Source: Eulemur rufifrons (lineage: Eukaryota > Chordata > Mammalia > Primates > Lemuridae). From it: a stretch of 64,000 nucleotides of DNA. The notes under the pieces are model-generated. The model saw only the letters and a program-made list of their open reading frames with translations. It did no database searches and was not told where the DNA came from. Shown here piece after piece: positions 33,775 through 46,090 of this stretch (its first letter is position 1; every line of letters starts with the position of its first letter). The stretch lies in the NCBI RefSeq assembly GCF_041146395.1, contig NC_090989.1:245510843-245574842 (forward strand), given 5' to 3'. A program made the position numbers and the translations under genes.

Positions 33775-34362
33775 GTTTCTAAAAAGTTCAACTTACCATA
33801 ATATCTACCATAAGACCCAACAATTACTCTCCTAGGTATCTACCCAAGAGAACTGAAGATATGTACTCCCACAGAGTTGCATATGAATGTTCTTAGCAAC
33901 ATTATTGATAATATCACAATTTTGGAAACAACACAATTGTCATCAAATTGTGAATAAATGAACAAAATGTAGGATATTCATACAATGAAATGCTATGTGG
34001 CAATAAAAAAGAAACGAAGCACTGATACATGGTACAATATAGATGAACCTTAAAAACATGCAAAGTGAAAGAAGCTAGACACAAAAGATGACATAATATG
34101 TGATTCTATTTATAATAAATGTCCAGAAAAGCCAAATCTACAGAGATAGAAATAAATTAGTGGTTACCTGGGCTGCGGGTAGAAATGGGGATTCACTGTA
34201 AATGGGCATGAGGGATCCTATAGGAGTGATAAAAATGTCGTAAAACTGAATTATAGGGATGGCTGCACAACTCGGTAAACTTACTAAAACTCATTTAATT
34301 GCACAATTAAAATGAGTGAATTTATGATATGTAAATTATATTTCAGTAAAGTTTTTTTTAAA
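33775..34362 (+). mobile_element. Old L1M LINE, ORF2 end and 3' UTR
   Basis: Sense L1M: ACCATAAGACCCAACAATTAC, CTCCTAGGTATCTACCC, AACATTATTGATAATATCAC, GATATTCATACAATGAAATGC, GTACAATATAGATGAACCTTAAAAACATGC, GGTTACCTGGGCTGCGGG, and a tail TAAATTATATTTCAGTAAAG. The order is that of the L1M 3' end. Frames closed. Confidence 0.88.
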
Positions 34363-35525
34363 TATGCTTGTTCAACAGAATTTAGGGTATTTTTCTTTGT
34401 TGTCAGCTTTTCATAGGTGTCAATGCTGCTGAAACCTTGAACAGTTCAAAATAGAAGAGAACAGGGCCTCTGGGCCTATGTCTTGCTCACAGAGTCGTAA
34501 ACAAACATATTGCTTCCATATCAAAAGCCAGGATTCTTGAAATTTCACACGAGGTCAGATCACAGTTAGATTGAGTGCAGCTGCAATGCACCAATGGTTT
34601 TCTGGCAGTGAAAAGAGATGATGGTCTCCCCAAGTGTCTAGCTTAATAATAAAAAGTGACTTGGGCACTGAGCATTAAAATTTCCTCATAACCTGAAAAT
34701 CTTGTCATTGTGGGATTTTAAACCCTAAATTGGATTATCGTAGTAACGTCATTTAGAAATCAGTCAGCTTCATGAGTAGAAAATGAAAATGAAAAATGTG
34801 GAATCAATGTTTCCTCCAGATAATTAAAATAAAATTATACTTTAGAAATGATCTATACTTTAGCCACAGGTAAATATATATTTCATGTAAGAAAACAGAT
34901 ACAATTCATCCATCACCTGAGATGAGATTTGAAAGTTTCATGCAATGTTTGAAGTGTTGTGTTTTTTTTTAAATTAACATAAACTTTTCTAATTATTTTA
35001 ATGTATCATATTTTAAAATACTATTTCTATTATTAGGAAACTATGTATAGAAATCCATCTAAATGAGTTTGACTGTGATTTGATTGCTATAGAATTTTTG
35101 CTAAGCATCTATTTATAAGCTCAGTAGTTTGTATTTCAAAATTCCCAAGGCTTAAATCATTTGTATAACAATAATAAACATCATAAATTATTACTGTTCA
35201 AAAGCATAAATGCAACCAATTTTTTAATTGTATCAACTCCAAACACTGTCCATTGAGTAATAATCATATACTCAATACAATAATAAAATGTATCAAAATC
35301 CTCAAACATCCACAGCTATTTCACTTTACGGTCATAGCAGGTGGTAGGGTTAGTGTTTTGGATCTCAAGAAGGCATCTGGATTTAAACCTCAAGCTCAAT
35401 CAACTAAAGAAAAGAGGAATGTATAGCAGAAATTTCTAACAGGAAACAAATCTTCCTATTTAACTACGCTAAGAACAAGGAAACAAAAGCCAGCAGCCAA
35501 TCCACCCATGTGTTAACACACAAGT
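34363..35525. other. Unique AT-rich sequence
   Basis: No recognisable repeat or coding sequence. Confidence 0.35.
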
Positions 35526-35529
35526 CCAA

Positions 35530-36062
35530 GAATTATTTTTATTTAGTGTGTATCAGGCACTGTACCTAAACATGTGATACCACAGTCCCAGCACTCATGA
35601 GGCTTACACTGTGGTGGAGGGAGCACACTAATAAATAAAATAATCACAAGTTGTGAAAATGCTGTAAAGGAAACAAACATAAAGTGAGAATAATGAAGGC
35701 AGATGGTGATATTAATGGTTATAGGAACTCATTCTACATAGTGCAAATAGTGGCACCGTTAGAATAGTGGCAGTTAGGGTGTATCTGTGTCCAGGCAGAA
35801 AAGGCCCGAGGCACCATGTTCAAAGAACTTAAACTAAAAACTTTGCTAGAGAAAATAGTGAGAGGACGAGTGAAACAACTTAGGCTGAAGAGATAGAGGC
35901 AGACCTTGAAGAACTTTGAGGAGTTTGGATTGTATTCTAAGTCAAGGATTCACATAATAAAATTTATATTTTTAGGAACATCTTTCTTCTGGCATGAGAA
36001 TGAATTGATGAAATCAAGAATGGCAGAAGGAAGACCAGTTAGGAGACTATAGGAAAGACATT
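35530..36062 (-). mobile_element. L2 LINE
   Basis: Complement of ~500 bp of L2: TATCAGGCACTGTACC, CAGCACTCATGAGGCTTACACTG, AATAAATAAAATAATCAC, CCAGGCAGAAAAGGCCCGAGG, AGAACTTTGAGGAGTTTGG, GAAGACCAGTTAGGAGACTATAGG. Confidence 0.82.
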
Positions 36063-36339
36063 ATGGTGGACCAAACTAAGATAAAATCAGGGAAGGGTTC
36101 AAATTTTCACCATGGGCATATAAAATGCTTTTGGCATTTGGTTGTCTTGAAACACACAGTTTAGGTACCCCACTATTTCTGTGCAAAATATCAGTCTTTA
36201 TTGATTATTTGGAGGAGTGTTCCATAAAAGGGATAAATGATATTCCATACTGGCCTCACTTTGCCTCAAGGAGTCATCAATCTAAAAACACAGATGGGAA
36301 GAACCATTCCACCGTTTAAAACCAGACTCACTCACCCCA

Positions 36340-36472
36340 GATCAAGGACATTCATGTTACAAGTGGGAAAACTGCAGAAGTTTAGGGATCTGGCCAATGG
36401 ATGCTGAAGTCAGTTAACAGCAGAACTGGTCAAGAACACAGCCCAGTACACTCTTTCTACATTCCAGTATTT
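36340..36472 (-). mobile_element. MIR SINE remnant
   Basis: Complement of MIR: CATTCATGTTACAAGTGGGAAAACTGCAG, GGGATCTGGCCAATGGATG, CAGAACTGGTCAAGAACACAG. Confidence 0.6.
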
Positions 36473-37441
36473 CTCAATCATATTCTCCAGGTCTATAAGT
36501 TTTTCATTATGAAATTTTCTATCTTAAGAAACTGAAGTGTTACTTTACTAACATGTCTATAAATTATGTCATCGCTACAAAATAAAAATTTTATCTTTAT
36601 AACTGAGATGATAATTTAATATGAGAACAATTGTCAGATGTAAAACAATCAAAGAACAGTCGTCAAGATCCAGGAAATTTCAAGTTTGGGCAACACTGTG
36701 GGACATCACTCTACCCTCTTTCTTTGCTCCCAAGTTGACTAGTATGTGTCTTTCATTATCCCATGCCACAAGTCCTGTCTCACTGACCTTAGCTCACATT
36801 TTCCCTGTGTTGAGACTTTCCTACTGACTCTTTTTCTTCAGCAGCTACACTGGGCGTGGGCTTGGTACATAAGCTCACAAAAGGACATCTTGAAAGGAAC
36901 TAAAAGTCCAATGGCAGATTTGTAAAATCTTTCCCATATAATGCAACAAGCATTATGTACTTCCTACCATGTACAAAGTACTTTCTTAGGACTGCAAAGC
37001 TCATGATGCTAACAATCATCACTCTGGCATGAGAGTACTTACAACCTAGAAGAGGAAACAGACAAGAAGAGCCCTAATATGTCACTGGCTGCAATATGTG
37101 TTGTAACCAGAATTGCAACTCAGATGTTAGAAATTGATTATACAGTTAATATCCAAACTGTGCTTTTTAAAATTATATCCCTTTTTAAGATTAATAAATG
37201 ATATAAGGTACTTAGAGAAGATTTCAAATATTTACATTTTAATCTTCTATCTAAAGGAATTAATTTCAAGTTTTTCCCAAAGATAACATTGTCTGAAACA
37301 TATTAGGGAGATCTTCAATAATTCTTTGTTTAATGAATGGATAATTGAATGTAATAACAGTTTTTGAGATGAAAACTCCAAACCTGGAAGCTTATTTAAG
37401 GATAATCAATGACAGGATAGCTTTAAAAAGTTCTAGGTTTT
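36473..37441. other. Mostly unique sequence
   Basis: A weak L2-like segment occurs at 36940-37080 (GTACTTCCTACCATGTACAAAGTACTTTC, complement orientation). Ends in the AAAAAGTTCTAG target-site duplication of the next Alu. Confidence 0.35.
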
Positions 37442-37771
37442 GGCCGGACGCAGTGGCTCACGCCTGTAATCCTAGCCCTCTGGGAGGCCGAGGCGGGTGG
37501 ATCGCTCGAGGTCAGGAGTTCGAGACCAGCCTGAGCAAGAGCGAGACCCCATCTCTATTAAAAAATAGAAAGAAATTATCTGGCCAACTAAAAATATATA
37601 TAGAAAAATTAGCCGGGCATGGTGACGCGTGCCTGTAGTCCCAGCTACCCGGGAGGCTGAGGCAGGAGGATCGCTTGAGCCCAGGAGTTTGAGGTTGCTG
37701 TGAGCTAGGCTGACGCCACGGCACTCACTCTAGCCCAGGCTACAAAGCGAGACTCTGTCTCAGGAAAAAAA
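37442..37771 (+). mobile_element. Lemur-type Alu
   Basis: Full-length: left arm GGCCGGACGCAGTGGCTC, linker TAGAAAGAAATTATCTGGCC, right arm GCCGGGCATGGTGACGCG and ending AGGCTGACGCCACGGCACTC, then a tail. AAAAAGTTCTAG(G/C)TTT occurs on both sides (37425-37440 and 37772-37786), a 15-16 bp target-site duplication with one difference. Confidence 0.96.
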
Positions 37772-37832
37772 AAAAAGTTCTAGCTTTCAGGGATTAACAG
37801 AAAGGAGGTACTAGGAATAGAACACACGTTGA

Positions 37833-38170
<338 letters not shown>

Positions 38171-38184
38171 AGAACACACGTTGA

Positions 38185-40050
38185 TTACTTCTCATAGGAA
38201 AATGCACTGGGCTGTCACTCAGTCAATCCGTGAAAGCCCTGGAGAGTCCTTCCTACCACTTTCTGATTACCTGGAGATATCTATTAGTCCTGAAATCAGC
38301 AAGGCTTTCTTCTTTCTGAAGTGGTACAGGACACAGCCCTCACTCAGCATGTTGATCTGATGAGATCCTTGCTGCCTCTGTACAATAGCTTACACAGAGA
38401 AGGGGAAGGAGCATCAAAGCAACAGCAAGGGCATGATGTGCACAGAACAGCCGAAGTTTTCAGCTAACGCCTGTTGCTGTTCTCACTGAAATGACTAAGT
38501 AGGAATCAATTTTTTATTTCTAATGTATTTTTCTAAGAAAATACAAATTCAAAACTTAATAATCATATTCACTTTAAGCAAGTGATAAGGAGGAATGGGT
38601 TAGTGAGTAAGGTTAGTAATTGGAAAAAAAAATAGAATTGGTGAAAAATTCAACCCTCTTTTTGTTTTCATACTGTGGTTTTCAAATTTGTACAAGACAT
38701 TTATCATTAAACTTTTGCATTTAATGAATACCATTATATAGATAAAATTAATTTCCTATGTCAAGGATGCAATAATAAAGAGCTACATTTCAAACATGAC
38801 TTTGAATTTACCTAAGGTAAATCCATTATTTTATCCTCCAATTACTACATAATTGACTTTTTAGCCATGGTATAATTGATATCCTCATAAAAGAATTTCC
38901 ATTAACTAATTTTAGAAATAAAGCTACTGTAATACTTCTATACAGGATTTGATTTTCTCACTTAAATGCCTTTTCAGCTGCAAAATGCCTTTGCATTCAG
39001 AACACCTCTGTTTCATGAACTGTGACAAAGTGAAAGGTTTTTATGTGAACATTCTCTTGCTTAACCTTTGCCTGATACCAGCATCAATGATTATCCCACT
39101 GAAAAATGACATCAAATGTTTGCATTTGAGAAGTCAATTTTCCCCCACAGATTGGAAGGGAGAGTGGGAGGAATTTACGGCTGGGAATTGAAGGGTAGAG
39201 TAGGATTTACTGAGAATACTCGAGGATATTATCAGTAGAAATAGGAAATTGCTTTTCACTATTATTACAGAGACATCCTACAGAATCCTGAATCATCAGG
39301 AACACAAACTAAGGGGGGTCAATTGTAATGATGATTCTAGTCATCACTGCCAGTTAGAAATAAGTACTTTCACGTTTATTCTTGTACAACGGAGAACCGA
39401 GTCTATTTTTAAATGTCGGAAAAGGTGGCTTACCATCAACCCATACAGTCTAGTCTCAATGAATCTTAATCAAATTCTCCTCTCAAGATAGCATGGGCTC
39501 TGCAATTCTTGTGGTGACTACTCAAATAGTTCAGTGTCCTAAAGAAAGGCAGGCATGGGGGGCAAACAAAAGACTTGTATGCCATGATGCTGGCTTTTAG
39601 CTTTAAAATGAGGAAAATTTCTTGAGAGTAACTAGAGCAGACAGCAGAGACTGGTAAACTTTGAACCCAGAGTACAAAGCAAGAGTGCATGTCTTCCTGC
39701 CCTGGTTTGCCTTGGGTGTCACAAGGAGAGATATGCAAGGCTGTTTTCTAAGTTCCCACTGAAAAGATAGATACCTGGACCTTCTGCTCTAAGCAAGAAC
39801 TCAAAATGAAAAGGAAAACAACTTCAGCTCTCATATTAAATTTGAGTTATGGTGCTACAGAGAAGCTGATATTTCCAGGAAGAGTTATAACAGCAGCAAA
39901 AATGGCCATTTGCTTCCAACTTTGAAAGACTGACGGCCCACCAGGGTCTGGGTATGGCCACCTACCTGCGGCTCTCAGCTTTTTGCACAAAATAGCAGCT
40001 TCTTACCATTCTATGTCACTTAACCAAAAAAAAAAAAAAAAAAAGTGCAG
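38185..40050. other. Unique sequence
   Basis: No repeat family recognised across ~1.85 kb except an A-run at 40024-40043. Frames of 80-90 codons occur on both strands without domain content. Confidence 0.35.
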
Positions 40051-40076
40051 TCTTGAAGAGGTTTCTTGGTGTAACA

Positions 40077-40310
40077 TTAGCAGTTAATCAGATAATTGCT
40101 AAACCTCTTGCCAATAGCCTGCAGCCGTTCACTGTTCTGAATAATAAGTGGATTATTAATTTCTTCATCCTGGCCCTGAGCCCCTGCTCCCGTGGCTGCT
40201 TCTTGAATCGCTGCTGTGTCAGCAGCCCCACTCGGATGCTTGAGCTTTCTATCCTTCCCATAAACCAAGATGCAAATTGTTGCTTGTAGACCCCCCAGGT
40301 AAATCCTTTC
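40077..40310 (-). other. Unexplained small open frame, moderately CpG-rich
   Basis: A minus-strand frame stays open for about 75 codons to a stop at 40077-40079. The listed start is TTG, not ATG. The peptide ends in a polar, protein-like stretch (AADTAAIQEAATGAG, then QGQDEEINNP and RLQAIGKRFSNYLINC). I do not recognise it. It has more CpG than its surroundings. There is no splice pattern I trust and no polyA tail on the 3' side in the right orientation (the adjoining run at 40024-40043 is T on this strand). It could be a chance frame, an exon of an unknown gene or part of an old retrocopy. Confidence 0.25.
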
Positions 40311-40499
40311 TAGTACTTAGAATGCAGAAATGGAGGATTCATTTTTTTTTTTCTTTAGGAAGTTTGTTTTCAATTGTTCCCAGGTTACCAGAATCAGACC
40401 ACAGTGGAAGAAGGCAGCTGATGCTGTTCTTTTCTACAAAAATCATGATTGTTTGACATAAAATAGACCAATGCTCATAGTACCTGTGTTACAGGAAGT

Positions 40500-41210
40500 T
40501 TGATTCTTTTTTCCACCCATGAATCCCTTAATTGAGCACCTGTTAATTACAAGCATTGTGATGGCTGCCTCCAGAGAAGCACAGTGAGATATAGATCCTT
40601 TTTGTTGCAGATATTTCTGTCTTATAGACAGAAGAGACCCCTATGAAATTAAAATATAAGCAAAACTGAGATAAATGCAAAGAAAAAAGAAGTATAAAAC
40701 TGTACTACAGGGAATTCTCAGAAAAGGAATTCATATCCTATTAAGGTACTCAGCAAAAGTGTCATGCAGGAAAGGGTTGTGTCGTAGCCAGGAGAGAACT
40801 ACCTGGGCATAGGATGGGAAGGGAAAATGAGAAAGATCTTCTAGGGAGAGGGGAGAACTGACATAAACTGAGACCTTCCCTGGGTTCAAGCACTGACTGG
40901 GCTCTAGACATTTGGGTGCCAGTCTCTAGAGATGCAAGGATATACAAGTCATGGTCCCAGTTTTACAGCAGAGATAGAACAAGTAAGCTAATTATTATAA
41001 CACCATGTGATACATGCCAAAAGAAGTACGTTCAAACCAAAGAAGCATTTTTGCGTAAAGCATGAAAGAGAAGAAAAAGTGAGCATGGAAAGACAGGTTA
41101 AGGCCGTGAAAGTAGTAAAGGGCCATGAAAGCCAGGGTGATGGACTAATGACTCAGGAGCTGGATGTGGAATTGGGGGGGGGGGGAGAGCAGGGGCTGGC
41201 AGATTCATGA
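40500..41210 (-). mobile_element. L2 LINE remnant, patchy
   Basis: Complement-type L2 landmarks AATTGAGCACCTGTTAATTACAAGC at 40531 and GGGCAGGG-like blocks are visible only at 40500-40680, and similar purine-rich L2 body to about 41200 (CATGGAAAGACAGGTTAAGGCC). A G-run of 12 lies at 41174-41185. Confidence 0.45.
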
Positions 41211-41471
41211 AATATTTTATAGGGAGAATCAATGGAGGACAGGAGTGAGGGAGAACAAAAGGAAAATTCTAAGGTGTCTTCAAAGTTTCTTCAACATAAC
41301 TTTCATAAAATTAAGCTCTAAATTTTGCTTTTTAAAAATAGTAGGATTTGATTAAAATTGCCCAAATTAAACAGGAGAGGAACAGGGGGTAGAGACTAGG
41401 TCTTATATGAAAAATAAGGACTGAAGTCAAGCAATTAATTTGCAGATATGTAGGGCTAGAAAGCAGCTTAG

Positions 41472-41775
<304 letters not shown>

Positions 41776-41789
41776 AAAAGAGCTTAGAA

Positions 41790-41935
41790 ATCACTGAAAT
41801 TACCTCCCTCATGTTGCAAGTGAGGATATAAACTCAAGAGAGGGTAAGTGGTTTTTCCAGAGTCATATAGTTAAGAATCACTGAGACTAGACCCTAGAAC
41901 AACTTCTGATTCTCATTCAGAGCCCACCATAGTGA
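41790..41935 (-). mobile_element. MIR SINE
   Basis: Complement of MIR: CATGTTGCAAGTGAGGATATAAACTCAAGAGAGGGTAAGTGG, CAGAGTCATATAGTTAAG, GAACAACTTCTGATTC. Confidence 0.7.
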
Positions 41936-42079
41936 TGATTCTATTATGTGATTTGATCTTATATGATGGTGGCAACCAAGGCCTCTGTACCGAAAGCACT
42001 GCTCTGGCATCCCTGACCATTGTTCTAATGAGTTGACTACCATCCATCTGCTCTCCTTGCCTGCAGCCTAACCCACTTC

Positions 42080-42380
42080 ACCAGGCTGTGGAGTGATCTT
42101 TCTCAACATTAATCTGATCGTGGCAGTCCCCTTCAGGAAGCACAACAGCAGATCTTTAGTCTACACTGAATCAAGTCCGAATGGCCTGGCCAGCTCCCAG
42201 TCTTCATGATCACACCCCCACCCCGCACCTTCCCTTATTGCACCAGCACCTTCCACCTTCACACCAGGCCTCTCAACATATGATCCAGCCAGATAGGTTA
42301 GCCAACATTCCAGGCAGTGCAAGCCTCTATGCCTTTGCTGACACTGTGCTCTCTGCCAGGACTCCTTTCACAAATAGCAA
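42080..42380 (+). mobile_element. L2 LINE
   Basis: Sense L2: CTTTCTCAACATTAATCTGATCGTGGCAGTCCCC, TCAGGAAGCACAACAG, AATGGCCTGGCCAGC, CCTCTATGCCTTTGCTGACACTGTGC. The frame at 42181 is a chance product of L2 sequence. Confidence 0.82.
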
Positions 42381-42534
42381 GCAGATGCAGGTGAGTGGTA
42401 GAGGTGCCCTAAGAAACCTATTTGTCATGGCTAGGAAAGGTTTCATAATATAATGTCTCCTTTGAACACTTTGAGAGTCTTAATGATGAGTAGGTGTTTG
42501 ACAGATAAAATGGGGTTTAAGATTTATAGCTTTT

Positions 42535-42640
42535 TTGGCACCACAATGGCAGAGTAGTTGTGACACAGACTATACAGCCTGCAAAGCCAAAAATATTTAC
42601 TGTCTGCCTCTTCATTAAAAAAAGTTTGCCAATCTCTTTC
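42535..42640 (-). mobile_element. hAT-Charlie transposon remnant (MER58-like)
   Basis: ATGGCAGAGTAGTTGTGACACAGACTATACAGCCTGCAAAGCC, AAAATATTTACTGTCTGCC, AAAAAGTTTGCCAATCTC. This is one half of a small transposon whose end reads GGCAAACTTTTTCTG in the opposite direction. It interrupts the L2. Confidence 0.75.
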
Positions 42641-42755
42641 TAGACTGTAAGTTCCTTGAGGTCAGAGACAATTATTATTTCCCATACTTTTATCCTTAGT
42701 ACTTAACATATGATACATACTCAGCAAATGTTAGTTGAATAAATGAATTTTTAAA
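42641..42755 (+). mobile_element. L2 LINE 3' end
   Basis: CTAGACTGTAAGTTCCTTGAGGTCAGAGACAATTATTATTTCC, then ACATACTCAGCAAATGTTAGTTGAATAAATGAAT. Probably the end of the L2 starting at 42080, after the transposon insertion. Confidence 0.85.
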
Positions 42756-43554
42756 AATGGAAATACATTACGTATTTTCTAGGTGAAAAGGTAAGGAGGC
42801 AAATGGAAAAAATTACAGAAAATCTCTTCAGAAATGTTTAAAATGAAAAATATATACATTTATATTAGCTAGGCCAGCTCTCTCGATTACTATGAAAGCT
42901 CAATGATCTGCAATAATTAATTCTCCCTCTGGCTCTGTATAGCTGAGGCTTCTCTTATCAGTGTTGGCATTGCATTTTTATGGAAGGACTCAAGTGCAAT
43001 GGTCAAAGATGGTGAGTTAGAAAGCCCCCAAAGACAGCAAGCTTTTTGCATCCATTTTCATAGCCAGTAGTTCCAGCATTGAGTGAGAAGAGTCAAAAGC
43101 TCTTCAGGGTCAAAGACCTCAAGAGAAGCCACTCACTTCATGAATGACACACTCTGCCTGCATACCTGATCATTTGTCTGAATGTCTCTAATGCAATGGT
43201 CAGTGCTGTACAGCCTAGAGCATGAATTTATCAAAAGAAAATTGCTACCTAAATGTAAAATTCAATACATCAAAATCCACCAGGCAGGCCAGAAACAGAC
43301 AGAAAGTAGATTTAATATTGCATTTGGCCATGATAGCCCCAATCTATCCACCATCATTTACCCAAAGGCCTTCAGGGCAGCAGAAGTGATGAGCAAAACT
43401 TTATTCCCCTGATGAATTTTTCAGAGCCACCTTTAATATGGAAGCTTTCAAGATGAGGAATGATTACTTTTGACTGGGCCTGAAAGAATCTCATCATCAG
43501 ACAGGCAGCATCTATGGGTAAGACAGCTGGAAAGGACTTTCAACCTGGCTCAAG
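42756..43554. other. Unique sequence
   Basis: No recognised element. Confidence 0.35.
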
Positions 43555-43905
43555 ACATTCATTCAACAAAATATGTTGGACCAGAGGTCTAAGTTAGGCA
43601 TTCCAGGATATAAAAGGTAATATGGAAATAGTCCTTGCTCTTGGGTAACCCATGTGGGAAGTGTAGAAGAAAAATACAAGGAAACTCACACAGCTTAAGA
43701 ATGAGTATATTGGAAATGGGTGGGGAGACCTAGATGTCAAAGCTCTGGGGAGGGAGCTGGGGTTATTCAGAACATTTCCCATGAAGGAAGCAGAGTTTAA
43801 AGGGTCCTTTGAAAATGGCACAAGTTGGCAGAGATGAATGGAAGAAGGGAATTACAAATTGACGAGCCTGGTCTGAAATCTATGGCAGGGAATATTGAGA
43901 GATGA
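43555..43905 (-). mobile_element. L2 LINE
   Basis: Complement of L2: ACATTCATTCAACAAAATATGTTGG, GTCCTTGCTCTTGGGTAACCC, GGGGAGGGAGCTGGGGTTATTC, CATTTCCCATGAAGGAAG, and GTTGGCAGAGATGAATGG. Confidence 0.7.
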
Positions 43906-44034
43906 AAACAGTAAGACGTGAGCAGTTAATTGCTAACAGGCCCTGACGCATGCGTTGAGAAGCACAGACTTTATATTAATAATAAAGATGTCTTACAGAT
44001 AGAGCAATGTTACTTTGCAAATCATTTTCAGATG

Positions 44035-44200
44035 CACTATTTCCTCACCATAACCTTCTTTCCATAGATTAGAGTCCTCCCTTACCCTTCGTCCCCCTGC
44101 TTCACCTCATCCTCAACACATCACCCACCTAACCTGAAAATATAGGCTAAAATGTCTTTTCTTCTGCAAAAGCCTTTCCTGATTCTCAGACTAGATAAGA
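44035..44200 (+). mobile_element. L2 LINE remnant
   Basis: Sense L2 body: CCTCACCATAACCTTC..., TGTCTTTTCTTCTGCAAAAGCCTTTCCTGATTC (L2: CACCTTCTCAGAGAGGCCTTCCCTGACC). Confidence 0.6.
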
Positions 44201-44699
44201 TCCCAATATTCCCACAATTTATTCTCAGCAGACCCTGTAAAATTCCCAAGGAAGGTGATCTGGGGATGGTATGGTGGGTCTGTTTCCCAAACTTCTCAGG
44301 GACTCTGTTTGGACTGTGCTGAGGGAGTCTCCCTCATTCTCATGATCCGAGATGCAGCTCTGGCCAACATGCACATTCTGATCAGCAGGAGAGAAGAAAG
44401 GGACAAAAACAAGGGGCAAAGGATACCCATCAGGAGCTCGTGGGGAGTTTACTGGGAACTGCCACATATACTTTCACATTTATCCTATTGATCAGAACTT
44501 AGTCATGTGGCCACACTTCACTGCAACAACAAAAAAAGTTGACAAATATTTGCTTTATAACAGCTACAAATTCTCTTACTGTGGAAAATGGGTAAAACAA
44601 ATACTAGGGGACAATTAGCAGCCTTTTCCATGAGGCCAACACTTGATAGCAGATTTCACTGATTGTAAATCTATATTCCTAGATTATTTCATGAGTCCA

Positions 44700-44850
44700 T
44701 TTGCTTCATTGGATTATATATGCTATCAGAACAAGAGCTGAAACTGATTTGCTCACCTAGATATCCTCAGCATCTAGCGCAGTATCTGGTGTTAGATATA
44801 GGGTAGCCACCAAAAAAAAATTTTTTTTTTGGTTGAATGAATAAATGTTG
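44700..44850 (+). mobile_element. L2 LINE 3' end
   Basis: CAGAACAAGAGCTGAAACTG, TATCCTCAGCATCTAGCGCAGTATCTGG, and a tail GGTTGAATGAATAAATG. An A-run next to a T-run (AAAAAAAAATTTTTTTTTT at 44812-44831) splits the end and makes a near-perfect palindrome. Confidence 0.8.
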
Positions 44851-45363
44851 TTGACAATAGGTTTTTAATACACCAATTTCACAGGAAAACAATATTGAGT
44901 ACCTTTATTCTTCAGATTGTGTGAGAAGTCCTACATACAAAAGGATGGATAAAATAAGGTCATTTTGTAATGGGGAATAAAAGATTTCCAACTTTTAATT
45001 TAGTATCATCTTTCAGACACCATGCTACCTCTCCAAGTTATGTATGATTGATCAGGCTCAAATTGTGACCTTTGCAAGGATTTCTGCATCTGAATAAGAA
45101 AAAGAGCCTTACAACAAAAGAATGCTTTTCTGAGTTTGGGAAATGGTGCAAAGGTACAGCATAGAGAGACGAGACCAGCTCCCAGAATCCTCAAATCATA
45201 CTAATAAAACCACAAGTTTAGATGATCCCATGGAAGTCATCTTACCCAATAACCCCGATGAGAATTACCTGGGAAAATCTTTAAATCATCCCTCACCCTC
45301 TAGGCCCCAAGGCCTAGTGAATTATCATCTGCTGAGTAAAATTTTTTCAAAGACGCCTGCTTC

Positions 45364-45722
45364 AGACTGGGTATTTTTGTCCCTCCCCAAAATTCATATG
45401 TTGAAATCCTAAACTGGAAGGTGATGCTATTGGGAGATGGGGCCTTTGGGAGGTGACTAGGTCATGAGGGCAGAGCCCTCATGTATTAAATTAGTGCCCT
45501 CATCAAAAAGACTACAGAGAGCTCCTTTATACCTTCGCCAGGAGAGGACACAGTGAAAGACAGTGTTTATGAAAAAGGAAGCAGGCCCTTACCAGACACT
45601 GAATCTGCCTGCACCTTAATCTTGGACTTCCCAGCCTTCAGAACTGTGAGAAATGAATTTCTATTTTTCATAAATCACTAGTTTGTGGTATTTTGTTACA
45701 GAAGCCCAAACAGACTAAGACA
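45364..45722 (+). mobile_element. MLT1-type MaLR LTR
   Basis: Sense LTR from CTGGGTATTTTTGTCCC to CAGACTAAGACA. Landmarks: CCCCAAAATTCATATGTTGAAATCCTAA, TTGGGAGATGGGGCCTTTGGGAGG, GACTAGGTCATGAGGGCAG, TTAGTGCCCTCATC, CACCTTAATCTTGGACTTCCCAGCC, CAGAACTGTGAGAAATGAATTTC, TTGTGGTATTTTGTTACAG. About 360 bp, a complete solo LTR of an old non-autonomous ERVL-related family. Confidence 0.9.
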
Positions 45723-45929
45723 ATGCCCATGTTACACAATTAAACTTGAAAATACAACAATAATTCAACAATGCCTCTCCTACCCCAGTTTCATACTTAA
45801 GCTCACTGCTAAACCAGTTCCAAGAGCTCGTGGCTTGCTTCATGGCAGACATCCACATTGGAGAGAGAACCCACCATTTCCTCCTTCCACAGCACCCGAA
45901 GGGAAGTTCAGCACATCTCGGGGGCATTG

Positions 45930-46090
45930 TGGCTAGAATGGATATAGGTTTTGGTGCCTACAAACTTGACTTCAGCCTGAATTTCCAGTTATCAGGCATG
46001 AGTCCTCGGGAAAGTTTTCAGAACTTTCCAAGCTTCAATTTTCTCACTTTCTTGTCTGTAAAATTAGGGTCATCATAATAGAAACTCAAT
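45930..46090 (+). mobile_element. MIR SINE remnant
   Basis: Sense MIR end: TATCAGGCATGAGTCCTCGGGAAAG, AACTTTCCAAGCTTCAATTTTCTCAC, TTGTCTGTAAAATTAGGG. Confidence 0.65.

Noticed and set aside
37512..37724. Open frame on the minus strand over the Alu
   Set aside because: Common antisense-Alu frame without selection; the same frame exists in the Alu at 16345.
39935..39950. CCACCAGGGTCTGG as a CTCF site
   Set aside because: Lacks the GGC core; match too weak.
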